Positions 18,862 through 31,800 of a stretch of DNA of 64,000 nucleotides are shown here, in pieces (within the stretch, counting starts at the first letter, position 1; every line of letters begins with the position of its first letter). The stretch is from the NCBI GenBank assembly GCA_024500155.1, contig CM044868.1, positions 41,860,165 through 41,924,164 of the forward strand, in the 5' to 3' direction. Position numbers and translations under genes: made by a program. The notes beneath the pieces are model-generated. The model saw nothing but the letters and a program-made list of their open reading frames with translations, ran no database searches and was not told the origin of the DNA. This stretch comes from Chenopodium formosanum. Taxonomy: Eukaryota > Streptophyta > Magnoliopsida > Caryophyllales > Amaranthaceae.

Positions 18862-21626
18862 TGTAATCCCCCATATTTTTTTAAACTTAATTATAATTTA
18901 TTTATATATTATTCTTACAAATATTTTTATGTCAGTTTCATTAAATAAGTTAATTTTTATGAAAAGATTTATGTAAACTAATATGTTTTTAACTAATTTA
19001 CAAACAATTTTAACATTATAGCCCAAAACCCAAATATTAGTACTCCTAATCCAATTAGGAAACCCAAAGCCCAAATAAAACCCTCAAAACCCTTACCCTT
19101 CTCCCCCTTCTCACGTGAAAAAAAAGAGCAGCTTCACTTCTTCCTCCTTCTCCTTCATTCACGCAGCAAACAGAGAAAAAAAAAAAAACCCCCGAAGCTT
19201 CCCCTGCTGCCGCCCCTGCCGCCGTGCCAACCTGACCGCCGCGCCTGACCACTGCAGTTCACTCTCCCCTCTTCTCCTTTCTCTTATTTCTCTTTCTTTA
19301 TTTCTTGTTATTTTGATTAAAGATTCAGTTTTTATTTGATTTCAATTATAAAATTATTGTTATTAGGCTTTAATAGTATGTATAAATTACAAAAGATTAT
19401 AAATTTATGGGTTTTGTATGTCTAAATTATTAAATAAAATTTCAGATTATGTATTTTGCATATTTTGGGGTTTAAAGCATTGATTTTTCATGTTTTAGGG
19501 CTTGATAACGTGTTAATCCAACTATCTAATCATACTATGTTTAAATTACATTAAAATATAATTATCTTAATCATAAATAAATTTTCAGATTTATTAAAGT
19601 TTCAATTTTTATGAACAAGTAGTGTTAATTTCATGTTTTTATGCTTCTAAACCTACAAAATAATTATTGTGAGTATTTTGTGATTGAAAAAGCTTTGAAC
19701 TTTATATTCTAACTTTAAAAATAATTTTCAGATTTCATACCTTTTATTTTGAAGCCTCTAATTGCATTGAATTGATATATTCTTGGGTTTTTAACTCACT
19801 AACTTGCTATATAATGACTAATTCAAGTAATTATGCTTATGGGGGTTATTTTATATATTTAAAATAAATTTCCAGATTTATTTATCCACTTTAAAGTTGA
19901 TGTAATTTGATATAAAACACTATATTTTCATAATTCTAACATATAAACTTAAAGTTGGGATGTTATATTACTAACTTTGATTTTTGGGGACAATTTAAAG
20001 GCTTTATTTTGATGATTTAAGAGGTTTTAAAGTAGTTTAGTATTGCTGTAATTTTGATTGCTTTGGTATTGATTTATTTCTAATTGTTTGGTTTAGGAGA
20101 GGACTTTGTAGAAGGCGAATTCTAGTTTTAAAGTGGCCAATCGGATTGTTTACACAAGGTACGTACAAGATACGAAACCTTGCTTGTAGGTGCATGTTTA
20201 AGGACGGATCGAGAACTTAGTATCATGTATAAGATTGACTTGGTTAAATTGTCTGGTTATACATTGTGAATTTCAAATTATGTGCACTAGTTTATAATGC
20301 AAGTATTATTTGTGCTTTAATTATGCAAGGTGCGCTTAAAGGCAAAGGTATGTGATTGGTGTAAAGATCAAATTATTACTCGTTCATGATTATGTAAACA
20401 GGATGAGTAAAGGAAAAATTCTAGTCTTGTAAGACGAGGTTAAGGTTTTGGGGTGCCTTATGCACTCAAGGTGTTTATACACCGAGGTAGTAATGGAATA
20501 ATTAATAAATGTTGTTTGTCACTAATAAATAAAGAATCTAAATTGAGAATTTGCCATGTTTGATTGAATTGCTTTTTGGATGTTTGTATTGATATGTATA
20601 TGAGTCATCACCAAGTCTAAACCTGTAAATCACGTAAAGTGCAAGATGGATGAGCAATAAAACTCTAAAATGGTGCACATCTGGAGTAATGACAATCAGG
20701 GGTTGGGGTACATGGGGTATTAGCCGTGTACTTTTCTCGAGGCCGTCTGATCTACGAGTCTCTTATTTCAAATATTATTTTTCTAAAACTAAGAGTTAGG
20801 TGAGATCTCATACTAACTACGGTCACGGAGTCGCGCCCGTGGTCGTTGGATGTTTATTGATGTTTCCGAAAGGAGGCATGGGGTTTTTATTTATTGATGT
20901 TCCAAATGGGACATGGGTTGGACAACCTTGTCTATTGCTAAATCCAATGAAATAAATAAATGAGTCAGTTAATATTAATTAGTGAGGTCTTAATAAATTT
21001 GATAATCGAGTCATGAATTGAGTCTGTATTTAATGATGCTTGTGCTTGAATATTAGTAGCATGTTAGGTATTTTCTTAATTTGTTTTCGCAGCTTGTATG
21101 TACTCAGCTTTGCTGACTGCGTGCTTTTGTGTGTGTCTTTCTTTGGTCATGGCCTTCGCCTTTCAATGACCCTGTGACGATCCAATTTTTACACTTGTAA
21201 TATTGGGGAGCAGAATAACCCCAGGTTCTTACACATGCAACATTCATCAGGGTTGTGGGATCTTGAGTAGAGAGTTAGTTGTTTCCATATTATTTATTTT
21301 GCAAGTTTGAATTTATTTTAATTCGATTTTAGTTGACACTAATTCTTTTGGGTTTGAATTTATTTGAACACTGAATTTAATCACTTACTACTTTTTATTG
21401 GGTTTTGAATAAGGGCCTTAATGGTTCCAACTTGTAATACTTATTTTAATTTAATTCCTATGTTTTGAGGTTTATTTAAAACTATTTTGGTTTTCCGCTG
21501 CTAATTTCTGAGATAGCCTTAACGTTTGAACACGTGGCGGTAGCACACCAATAATTCTCTTGAAATTGTTCAGGTTATATATAGGTTTCTCACAGGTTTT
21601 GAAGAGAGAATTATTGGGGTGTTACA
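18862..21626 (+). repeat. Tekay 5' LTR (2765 bp)
   Basis: It begins TGTAATCCCCC and ends GGGGTGTTACA. It is followed at once by the primer site. It includes a T/C-rich segment with a GC-rich leader-like block (19130-19260) and otherwise AT-rich sequence with no gene. It differs from the 3' LTR by scattered substitutions and small indels. Confidence 0.93.
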
Positions 21627-21629
21627 AAG

Positions 21630-21646
21630 TGGTATCAGAGCTTAGG
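21630..21646 (+). promoter_or_regulatory. Tekay primer binding site (initiator Met-tRNA)
   Basis: TGGTATCAGAGCTTAGG starts three bases after the LTR. TGGTATCAGAGC is the standard plant initiator-Met primer site. Confidence 0.9.
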
Positions 21647-22014
21647 TTAGATTTAATTACTACTAAAGCCAATTAGCTTAGTATGACTTAGGCGCCTATT
21701 CAATGATTTAAAATTTTAATTTTAATGACAAAATTTTTTTTATTCATTTGAAACTAAGTATGTTTTAAACCATTTTATTTAAAACAAATTTGAAATTTAT
21801 TTTGTCTACTTGGTGAGTTTTGGGTAGATTTAAGAAGGGAATGCATGCATACATCATACATATTTTTTTTCCTCTTGCATTTAATTATCACATGAAGTGT
21901 TATTTTCTTATTTATTTAACATGTTACAATTATGTTCTAATTGATTTATTTTTTATGATGTGCTTGTGTTATGCTTTTTGAATGTTCGTTGCGTTGGGTT
22001 AACGTAGAAAAAGT
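21647..22014 (+). other. Tekay untranslated leader
   Basis: This is AT-rich sequence between the primer site and the first open frame. No gene or structured repeat is evident. Confidence 0.7.
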
Positions 22015-22455
22015 ATGAGCGACTCAGTAATCACGTCTGAAAGCGTGAGTAATGATATTAGGAACAACCCCGTTGTTGTGTCTGAGGATGAGAGTGATAC
22101 TCGAAGTGACGATACTGTGGAAAGGTTTGAAAAGATTATGACGCCAACTAATCCAGATGAGGAAGACTACCAGTACTTACATGAGTTTAAAACAGCAAAG
22201 AATAAAAAGCATAAGATTAAAACCTACTAAAGAATGTTCCATGATTATACTCTTATTGAATTTCCAGATGAAGATGAGCTTGAATGGTTACAACCACCAC
22301 CTGAAGATCCAAATGCTGGGAAGAGAGCTACTAGAAATCCAAATCCGCTCTACAAGTCAATTATTATTGAAGACTCGGATGACGAAAATGACCTTGATTT
22401 TGATGTTAATAATTATAATGAGAAGAGAGATAAGAACAGTAATGTGATACCTTGA
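22015..22455 (+). pseudogene. Acidic upstream frame in the Tekay element (146 codons with one stop)
   Basis: Two frames, 22015-22230 and 22234-22455, are in phase and separated by a single TAA. The first starts MSDSVITSESVSND and is rich in Ser, Asp and Glu. The second has IEFPDEDELEWLQPPPEDPN and ends in an acidic DSDDENDLDFD segment. There is no known domain. It lies between the primer site and gag, where most Tekay elements have no gene. Composition and phase argue for one former 146-residue acidic protein. Its function is unknown. Confidence 0.45.
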
Positions 22456-22973
22456 GGATTATTTTTGTTAGGGTGGAGTTAGCATGAATAAGGCATTTGC
22501 CATTGATACTAGTTATTAAAACCTCATTATAGTCTGATTTGGATGATTAATTTTAATAAGTAGCTAGTGCTACATAGTCTTTATTTGGGATTGATACCTT
22601 TATATAAGTTATAATAAGAAGTTGATATTTATTTTTTTAAGAGCTTCATTTCACTTTTATTTGTGAGCAAGAGCAAGTTTAATTTTTGTAATCATATACT
22701 TTTTGGGGAATCTCTTTGTCTATAATCAAACTTAATAAGAGTGTCGCGGGATGGAATTTTTTTTTTCTTTCTTAAATTCATTTAATCCTGCGTATGAATC
22801 GTGCTTATATTGTGTGGTTTTGCTTGGGACAAGGGGGCGCAATCTCAAGGTGCCCTTTTGAACCAATTTATGTGATAAATATAATATTGTGATTCAATGA
22901 ATATGTGTGAATAGTATTTGGGTTTCGTTTAAAATGGAGTGCATATTTATTTTATTTCAGGCGTAGAGCTAGA
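22456..22973 (+). other. Non-coding stretch between the acidic frame and gag
   Basis: This is AT-rich sequence with no open frame of note. It could include an intron or leader of the gag-pol message, but no clear splice pair stands out. Confidence 0.5.
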
Positions 22974-24132
22974 ATGGCTGAGAACGCTGCCTTAGCTGAT
23001 GCTATTCGTTTGTTGGCTGAAAATGTGATCCAAAACCGGGGAGACCAAGTCGACCCCCAAGCTGAAATGTTTAAGAAGCTGGCCCAGGTTAGACCACCAG
23101 TTTTTAGGGGAGGTGCTGACCCTACTTTCCTAGAAAACTGGATTCGAGAGTTTGATAAGCTGTTCGTGGCACTCAACTGTCCTGAGGGTATGAAAGTGGA
23201 CCAGGCCGCTATGTACCTTAAGGACGAGGCTGATATATGGTGGAGAGACAATGCTGTGACCGTTAGGGCTAAACCTAACTTTGGGTGGGAAGTGTTTAAG
23301 ACCTCATTGAGGGACAAGTATTACCCCCCCCCCCCCATTCATGAAGAAACAAAAGGCTCAGGAGTTTATAAGCTTGGCAATGGGAGACATGTCAATCTTT
23401 GAGTACTATAATAAGTTTATGACCCTTTCTAGGTTTGCTCCTGAGGTAGTACCAACTAAAGAGCTGAAGGCTCAGAGGTTTGAGCAGGGATTGACTGACG
23501 AGTTACAGAAGGACCTAGCCGGAAAAGTTTTCAAAACCCTTGACAAGGTGTGTGAGAGAGCTGCCCATCTGTACCATCTGAATACTAGGATTGCTAGTGC
23601 GAGTGCTAAAGCTGGGGAAAAAAGGAAGGATTTTGGGAAATCTGAGAACCAGGGTAATTTTAAGAGGCCTAGGAATGGGAACTCGTTTGATAGGGGTAAC
23701 CAGAATGTTAGCAGTTCTTCCAATGCTAACAATGGGGAGAGAACCTACCACTGTAAGAAATGTAGAAGGAACCACCCTAGGAGAGACTGTGATGGGAATT
23801 TGGTGACCTGCAGGTTCTGCAACAAAAAGGGACACAGGGAGTATGAGTGTTACACCAAACAGAGACAACAGGGAAATAGTGGGAATGGTGGGAACACCCA
23901 GCAGAGGCCTAATAATTTCAATAACCAGGGGAATAGGGGAAATGGTCAAAATGGGAAGTTTGGGAATGGTAGCAACAATAACAACAGGAATGACAATGGC
24001 AACAACAACTCAGGCAACAACAACAATGGGTATCAGGCAAGAAACAAGGGAGAAGCTGAGAGGTCCTTGGATGTACTTACTGGTACTTTTTCTATCCAAT
24101 CTATCTCTATCAACACTCTATTTGACTCTTGA
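22974..24132 (+). pseudogene. Tekay gag and start of protease, frameshifted at a C-run
   Basis: The first frame (22974-23402) starts MAENAALADAIRLLAENV and contains the capsid motifs FRGGADPTFLENWIREFDKL and KDEADIWWRD. At a run of 12 Cs (23325-23336) the frame shifts to the one covering 23341-24132. The new frame continues with SIFEYYNKFMTLSRFAPEVV and FEQGL, a zinc-knuckle pair region (CRFCNKKGHREYEC near 23814-23855) and an Asn/Gly-rich spacer. It ends at TLFDS followed by TGA (24130-24132), exactly where the protease active site DSGA should continue. Both the C-run slip and the stop in the active site disable expression. Confidence 0.88.
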
Positions 24133-25771
24133 GCAGCTTATTCTTTCATTTCTACTTATGTTGTGCGCAAGTTAAACTTAACTGAATCGAGTCATGTTGA
24201 TGTGTCAGTCAGTCTGCCTACGGGCAAACTTGTTCATTGTAATAAAATATTCAAAGGCTTGCCTTTGAAAACGGAGAAGCTATCTTTCCATCAGATCTTA
24301 TTGAGTTTAAACTAGGGGATTTAGATGTAATTATGTGGATGGATTGGCTGAGTTTATACAAGGCTAAGATAGACTGTGAGATGTAGAGGGTACAATTGAG
24401 TGATCCTTTGGGTAAGAATGTGTCCTATAGACGGTTAGGGAAGCCTAAAGGTTTTGGGATCATTTTTGCGATGAAGGTGAAGAAGCTAGTGAATAAGGGA
24501 TGTCCATTGTACTTTTGCTGTGTTCAAGATTTGAGTATGAGTGAGAATAGGCAGATGAAGGATGTGCCCATTGTGAATGAGTTTTTAGATGTCTTTCCAG
24601 AAGAGATTTCGGGAATGCCACCTAAGAGGGAAGTTGAGTTTACCATTAACTTAGTTCCAGGAGCTGCACCTATCTCCAAAGCACCGTATAGAATGGCACC
24701 GGCTGAGATGAGTGAACTAAAGGCTCAATTGTAGGAGTTGTTAGATAAGGGTTTCATTAGGCCCAGTACATCACCTTGGGGAGCACCTGTACTGTTTGTG
24801 AAAAAGAAGGATGGAAGTTTGAGGCTATGTATTGATTATAGAGAGTTGAATAATGTGACTGTAAAGAATAAGTACCCTCTACCTAGGATAGATGACTTGT
24901 TTGACCAACTGAAGGGGGCAAGCGTGTTTTTGAAGATTTACTTGTGGTCGGGGTACCATCAGTTGAAGGTTGCAGATAAAGACATTCCAAAAACAGCCTT
25001 TAGAACTCGGTATAGACATTACGAGTTTACAATCATGCCTTTTGGGTTAACCAATGCACCAACCATATTTATGGACTTGATGAACCGAGTGTTTCATGAG
25101 TATTTGGATAAGTTTGTAGTTGTGTTTATTGATGACATTTTGGTGTATTCGAAGAATGATGAAGAACACGCTGAGCACTTGAGAACTACACTTGAAACTC
25201 TTAGAAAGAACAAGCTGTATGCTAAGTTTTCCAAGTGTGAGTTCTGGTTGGAGAAAGTGACATTTTTGGGGCATTACATTTCGAAGGAGGGTGTATCCGT
25301 AGATCCTGCGAAGATCAAGGCGGTGAGTGAGTGGCCTACACCTAAGAATGTGACTGATGTTCGTAGTTTCTTGGGATTAGCTGGATATTATAGAATGTTT
25401 GTCAAGGATTTTTCGAGGATAGCCAGACCCATGACTACTCTTATGAAGAAGCAGAGCAAGTTTGAGTGGAACGAGAGTTGTGAGTCAGCTTTTCAAACCC
25501 TCAAAGAGCGATTGACCACTGCACCAGTGCTGGTATTACCTGATGGGATAGAAGGATTCGAAGTGTATAGTGATGCCTCGAAGCATGGTCTGGGATGTGT
25601 CCTACAACAAAATGGAAGGGTGTTTGCATACGCATCGAGACATCTGAAGAAACATGAAGTCAACTACCCTACCCATGACTTGGAACTTGGAGCTGTTGTA
25701 TTCGCTTTGAAGATTTGGAGGCACTACCTTTACGGTGTTTCTTGTAAGATCTTCGCAACCATAAAAGTCTA
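24133..25771 (+). pseudogene. Tekay protease remainder, reverse transcriptase and RNase H
   Basis: After the active-site stop the frame continues with AYSFIS and a degenerate protease C-terminus, then KDVPIVNEFLDVFPEE and the RT domain (24738-25250). The RT has LRLCIDYRELNNVTVKNKYP, YHQLKV, MPFGLTNAP and the catalytic FIDDILVYS. Motif A reads FLKIYLWSGY where the family has a catalytic Asp (KID-RSGY), so the first metal-binding Asp is a Tyr. RNase H follows (YSDASKHGLGCVL). Stops lie at 24385-24387 (TAG), 24732-24734 (TAG, at a usual Gln) and about 25772, where a frame change breaks the end of RNase H. Confidence 0.9.
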
Positions 25772-26603
25772 AAGTACATCTGTACCCAAGATCACTTGAA
25801 CATGCGGCAACGTAGATGGTTGGAGTATCTTACAGACTACCATGTCCACATCCAGTATCACGAGGGAAAGGTGAATGTAGTTGCGGATGCCCTTAGCAGA
25901 AAGTCGAGTCATAATGTTAATACTTTGATTGTGGCCAATGAGTTGTGTGAAGATATGAGGAGATTGAACCTTGAGGTTATCAACAAAGGAGAGTTAGAGG
26001 GATTACTGGGTGCTTTAACCATCCAACCTTCCATATTTGTGGAGATTAAAGAAAAGCAACTGGAGGATGAGTCATTTCAGAAGATTAGGGATCGTGTGAC
26101 TAGTGGTGCGAAGACTGAATTCAAGATTCATGAGGATGGGAGCTTGAGATACAAGGAGAGATGGTGCATACCACAGAAGTGTGAGGATATCAAAAGGAAA
26201 ATCATGGAAGAGTGCCATAATACACCATATTCAGTTCACCCTGGGGGTGATAAGTTGTATAAGGATTTGAAGGAGTTCTATTGGTGGCCGAATATGAAGA
26301 GAGAAGTGGCTGAGTTTGTATCCAAATGTCTGACGTGCCAGAAAGTGAAGATAGACCACAAAAGACCCATGGGAAAGGTATAACCATTAGAAATACCAGG
26401 TTGGAAGTGGGATTCCATATCCATGGACTTTGTGACAGGCGTACCAAAGACTCGTATTGGGAATGACACGATTTGGGTGATTGTAGACAGACTTACTAAG
26501 TCAGCGATGTTCATTCCTATCAAAGAAACCTGGAAAAAGAAGCAGCTAGCAAGCGTCTATGTGAAGAATGTAGTTCGGTTGCATGGAGTTCCCAAGGCCA
26601 TAG
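25772..26603 (+). pseudogene. Tekay RNase H end, H2C2 zinc finger and integrase N-terminal half
   Basis: The frame at 25796-26383 has RRWLEYLTDYHVHIQYHEGK and NVVADALSRK, which end RNase H. The integrase zinc finger follows (HPGGDKLYKDL, then CLTCQKVK). After a TAA (26381-26383, a usual Gln) the catalytic core begins with WKWDSISMDFVTGVPKT, which carries the first Asp, and runs to LHGVPKAIV. There it is cut by the nested element at 26604. The flank CATAG (26599-26603) is repeated at 35611-35615, where the core resumes. Confidence 0.9.
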
Positions 26604-29131
26604 TGACAAAGGAATAAACGCGTCGTCAATTGTCTATCCCTAGATCAAATACAATTTATACAACCTAAACAAACCTAATACGAGTATAAGGCAAGCATAG
26701 GGGTCGAACCACAAAGAACGGTAAACACCACCAAATGTTATCGACAATTAAGCTAGTCCGGAATAGGAGATAAATAAACTAAAGTCTAAAGATGCTAAAA
26801 CAAGAAATAAAACATTAAGGCACCAAGGGAAATGGGTAGGTGAAGTTGACGCTTGACCATACAATAACAAAGTAGCATATCAATGGTAAACTAAACATGC
26901 ATGAATATTGAAGTAAAGGGTCCAATCTAGCCGCCTTTCGGGGTCAATTGGCTTCTCCTAACATAGCCTCTATGTTTCCACATTAGAACCATATACTAGG
27001 AGGTACTATTAAATAACAATCGATAGTAATGAATCTCAACTAAGTCAACTTACGTTACTTGTTAGTAAAGACTCATCTTTGATCAACTAACAATGTGCAC
27101 TTGCAAGAAAGACCAAAGAATATCAAGCATGTAAAGACTTTAATCACCATTAACACAACCCCAACATTATAAGCATGAACAATTAGCAACTACACCATCC
27201 CCACACCCTTGGCTAGGTGACTACTCACAAATCATGTTGAAAATAATATCAATCATCAAATCAATAAGCATCAACATGGTTAATAAGCAAAGAAGAAAAA
27301 TAAAAGCAAATAAGCAAAATAAAAAATAAAGGTAAAGAGAAGGAGTAAGAGATTGCTCATTAATTGAAGATGAAGGTCTACAAAGGATTGGACAAGCTCC
27401 TTCTTCAAAATCCAAGTTCATTAATGAAGAAAACCACACTTTCTCTCTCTACCAATGAAGACTAATCCTAACCTAACCTAAAACAAAAACTAATTAGAGA
27501 GAAGAATAGATAGTTATTGAATTCCCTAATTACCCCAAAAAAATGGGTATTTATACTAACTTAATAAAATTAGGAAAAAAAAAAAAAGAAAATAAAATAA
27601 AATAAATTAAAAGGAAAAGTAAAAATAGAAACTAAAATAAGAATAAAAAAAATAAAAGAAAGAAAATAAGAAAAAGAGAAAAGAAAACAAAGAAATAAAA
27701 ATAAAAGAAAAAGAAAATAAAAAACGAATAAACCCATAAATCCCCACAACATATCAGCTTCCCCATTCCCCTTTCTTCTTCGAAATTGGCTGCTCTAAAA
27801 TGGGTTTTAATCCCATGCTTTGCATCTCACCAAAGCAAACTAACAACCATCATCATCAAATCACTACCGCTCATCATCATTGAAAATCGGCATCAAGCAA
27901 ACACCACCTATCGATCCTCATTAAAAGCCATGTGCATAGCTCGTGAAATGGTTCGGTCGAACCATGGGTTGGTGCGGCCGAACTAAGGGGTTGGTTCGGT
28001 CAAACCATGGGTGTGTTCGACCACACCTCTTCAATTTACAGAACTTGAAAGTCTTTGACTCGTACTTTGACCGAACCCTCAACGGTTTGCTCGAACCTTG
28101 AGAATTTGCTATTTGCTCTGATTTTGGGTGCTTTATTGAAGGGTTGCAATTGGTGCGGTGATGATGGTATGGTCTGGTGGTTTGTCGCAGCGGTGAGGGA
28201 GGTAATTTTGTCAGAGCTACGATGGTCAATTTGGGATTGTGGTGGCGAATTGATTGCGGGCTGCTCTGGTGTTGCTTGTGCTTTGGTGTTGCGAGTGGCT
28301 GTGAGGAGCTGTTGTTGGTGTCAAGGGAAGGTGGTCAGGTAATTGCGAGTTGGTGGTGGTTGTGGGCTGGTGGCAGCAGGGTGCGGTTGGTGGGTGCTGG
28401 TGGTGATGCGGGGTTAAGCAGGGGCTGCTGATTTTGGGGTTAGGGCTGCACGTGAAGATGGTGCTTGCGGGGTTGCAGGCTGGGTTGCGATGGTCAGGTT
28501 GTGTTGCTGTTGGTGTTGGTTGTGGGGTTGTAGGATGGTGGTGTGTGGTGTTTGGTTGTGTTGCTGTTGCGTGAGGGAGGCATCAGGGGAAAGGTTGGTG
28601 TGGTGGAGGTTAAGAAAGAGATGGGGTGAAGGATAGGAGGCAGCAGCTTGGGTTGGCTCAAGTTTTGCGCTTCGAACCTTGGACCTCCGAACACGAACAT
28701 GACCTTGAAACCCGGGACACCTACAACCAAAAACACGAGGGTATTACTAAGAGATAAAATAAAATAAAATAAAATAAAGGTAAAATAAAGTAAAATAAAA
28801 TAAGAAAAATAACACTAAACTAATAAAAATTAAATAAAACTATACAAGTAAAGAAAGTGAAATAAAATAGACTCAAAACCAATTAAAATAAATAAAAGTA
28901 AATTAGAAAACTATCAAGGAAAAATAAAGAACGAAATATAACAAATCAAAAGCAAATAAAATCGAAAATAAACTAAAAACTACGAAAATAACTAAAACAC
29001 GACAAAATTACCAAAATAAACTAGAAACTTTATTAAAGAGAAAACAAGAGAAAGAAAGGAAAATAAGATAAAATAAACGCGAAAAAGACTCTAAAACTAC
29101 TCCTTAGGAGTGACATAAATGTCACTCATCA
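26604..29131 (-). repeat. Left LTR (3' LTR) of the gag-only element, 2528 bp
   Basis: In element orientation it starts TGATGAGTGACATTTATG, with the palindrome GAGTGACAT/ATGTCACTC, and ends CCTTTGTCA. A TATAAATA box on the reverse strand lies at 27548-27555. A GT-rich U3 segment (28130-28640) and the palindrome TGGTTCGGTCGAACCA (27951-27966) are in U3. Long frames in the GT-rich segment are compositional, not genes. Confidence 0.9.
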
Positions 29132-31339
29132 AATTCCCCCTAGCTAAACCTTTGCTTGTCCTCGAGCAAAGCTAAGGCAAAAGAGAACAAGATGGAATTA
29201 TTAAAGGCAAAAGAAACAAAATAGAAACAAAGAGAAAGAATGTACACTAACTCACTGTCGTAGGAATCACGGATGCATTTAGCGTATGCATCAAGCCCTT
29301 TAAGCCCCTATGTCGCCAAAGAGGACGAGTAAGCTCTCGTGAGGGTTTCCTAAGAGGTTACCCCACAACTCTCGACAAAAACCAAGGCAAGGCAACAAAA
29401 GGAAAAAGGAAAAGAAACACGAAGAGAGAAAGCAAAACACAAGTTCGTATACGGACAAGAGATAAGGACAAGTACTAATGGATGCAAACCTTTCTAAATG
29501 GACAAATGTATGCACGTTCCAAGATGTCAATGGTTGATTGAAACATAACACATGCTAAGCATAGAGAACTACTTAGGACTCAATCCACCCTAGCCCCAAC
29601 CAATCGGGCCACGTTCTCTCCACTAGCTTCAAATCAACCCTTAAACTAGCTTCTCAAGATTCCACGAAGGAACCGGAAAAAGATAAAGAAATGAAAAACT
29701 TTGAGAAGGTAATCCCGACGTCTTAACTATGCATACTCTTTCCATAGGTTTGAAGTCTATCTCCCTCTACCATTCTTTTGACCTAACCCACTAGAGTCCA
29801 AGGGTCTTTTTATTGGTTGTAACGTAGGGCTAAGGGTTTAGGCGGGGTAAAAATTTAAAATTTGGTGATAATTCCTAAGTGAAGCAAAAAGTGCGGCCGG
29901 CACTCAAAAATAACTCAAGAATTCGCTAAATATCAAGCAAAAATACCACTAATGCCATTCCCCCAAGCTTATTCAACATCAACACACAATATTCCCCTAA
30001 GCTTGAACAAAGCATTGTCCTCAATGCTTAAACTAAGGAAGAAAATGAAACCATCTAAAATATTTTTGTTGTTTTTGTATCTTTTCCAATTTTTTTTCTC
30101 TTTTTTTTTTATTTTATTTTTTTAACTTTATTCATTGTCCTAGCCTTTTTTAATTTTGGATGGCTTTTTCTTGAAACTTCACTTGATTTTCATAAATTTT
30201 CATATTTCTTTACAAGCTCAACTCTAACCAAATCTCAAAGTGCTTCTTGTTTATAATCAACAACTCAAAACTTAAACCTCACATGCCAATGCTTCACTAA
30301 CTAAAAGGTTGGTAAACCTAGGCCATTAGGTTTGTAATGTGGTTTAAACAAGAGCGGGAAACATAAGGCTCAAATTGGTTAGCAAGTAGGTTTATGCAAA
30401 ATAGAAAATCAAATTTGTAACAAAACAAAAAGAAGATAAAGAAAAAAAAAAAAAGAAAGAAGTGCCCTTTTCCTCCCCTAGAGTGCTTCGGTCACGATCT
30501 TGGGAGCTATAAGTCAAAACAAGGATCAAGACATGCATAGCTAAGGATCCAAATGCGCCACACAACAAAGTGATGAAGGCTAAAACAATGTTACCTCACA
30601 CGGGATTATAACTAAGCAAATACCAACTAAGGGTGCCAAATCCACTATAGAGAGCAACACCATCTTACCACATACCCGTGAACTAGGGCTTCATGGATTC
30701 CTAAAAGTTCTTAACCCGGCTACCTTAGCATGTAATATCCTAGAGTCAACCAATGACACTCTCAAATCGTGCACACATTAACCACTTAGGAAGAAAGGCA
30801 TTCAAAAGTAAACAAATCCAAAAGATATAATGTCCAATTAAGAACAAACAAAACACAATTTCGCTAAACTTGCCTTGAAGTAAACAAAAATCTTTTTGGA
30901 TTTTCCAAAAGCATGAAAAACATGGAAATGCATATACTCACGTGCATGGCATATATGAATCAACATCCCACCAAACATGATAGAATACCCTCCCCCAAGC
31001 TTGAATGAAACCAAGCTTTCAAATCATAAACAATGAACCAAGGAGGGGAATACAAGGAAAAATTAATCCAACATTACCAACACATGATCTTCAAGTCACA
31101 ATAAGTAAGAGAGAGAGGGAAAAGAAGGATATTACCGGTTATGGGATAAATGCAAAATCACACAAAAAACCCGAAATAACCTCATATGAGCCATAATCTC
31201 TACAGATAAGGCTTGAATTCCACATGATAGGTAAGTTGAGGCACATTTCCTTGATTCTTGATCATCACCAATGCGCAAGAGTATATCAAGTTGTGTACCT
31301 AGCAAGGAACGCAAACACGTCCATGTGAGAAAATCTATT
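29132..31339 (-). other. Internal untranslated region of the gag-only element
   Basis: This 2.2 kb between the LTR and the second frame shows no coding signal on either strand beyond short AT-rich frames. It starts at the polypurine tract (GCTAGGGGGAATT in element orientation). It would be the 3' untranslated region of the element RNA. Confidence 0.7.
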
Positions 31340-31726
31340 CTAAAAACAAAAGAAAATGAAAGCAATAAAACACGGGTTACTTCCCGCAAAGGCTTGTCTA
31401 ACGTCCAAGCGAGACCGATCTAGGAAATAATAATTCAACGCACGCAAGAGCTTGTCAAATGCACTACTACACATTTCATGGGGGTGTAAATAGGCAAATG
31501 ACGGAATAAGAACGTGCAACAAAATCATTGCACACAAGTGAAGAGGGAGATGCCAAAAGAAAGTAGAAGAAGGATCGAAAGGAAACTCAAGAAAGTAAGA
31601 AGTAGAAGAAGGAAAAGAATAGTGGAAAGAAAAGGAAAAAGACAAATCCTCATCACATAATTTTTGGTTGACAAAATTCCTCTCTTCCTCAATGATGATG
31701 GAATGAGGGACATGAAAATCATCCAT
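31340..31726 (-). CDS. Short second frame of the gag-only element
   Basis: A 128-residue frame starts MDDFHVPHSIIIEEERN and is rich in Phe, Ser and Leu, with a hydrophobic stretch of about 20 residues in its middle (PLHLCAMILLHVLIP). It ends near SRLDVRQAFAGSNP. It follows the gag-like frame by 75 bases in a different phase. It may be the continuation of the same polyprotein after a slip, or untranslated sequence that is open by chance. No domain is recognised. Confidence 0.35.
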   Translation of the reverse strand: MDDFHVPHSIIIEEERNFVNQKLCDEDLSFSFSFHYSFPSSTSYFLEFPFDPSSTFFWHLPLHLCAMILLHVLIPSFAYLHPHEMCSSAFDKLLRALNYYFLDRSRLDVRQAFAGSNPCFIAFIFFCF

Positions 31727-31800
31727 AGAGGGCGGCTTCCCAATAGGCTCTTTGAGATAGGAAGGGAGAGAAGTAGGGTAACGAAGGATGTGGTCGAACC

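Noticed and set aside
28055..28431. Gly/Cys/Trp-rich frames in the LTR of the gag-only element (also 34644-35180)
   Set aside because: They lie in GT-rich U3 sequence, overlap in several frames and occur in both LTRs. They are compositional.
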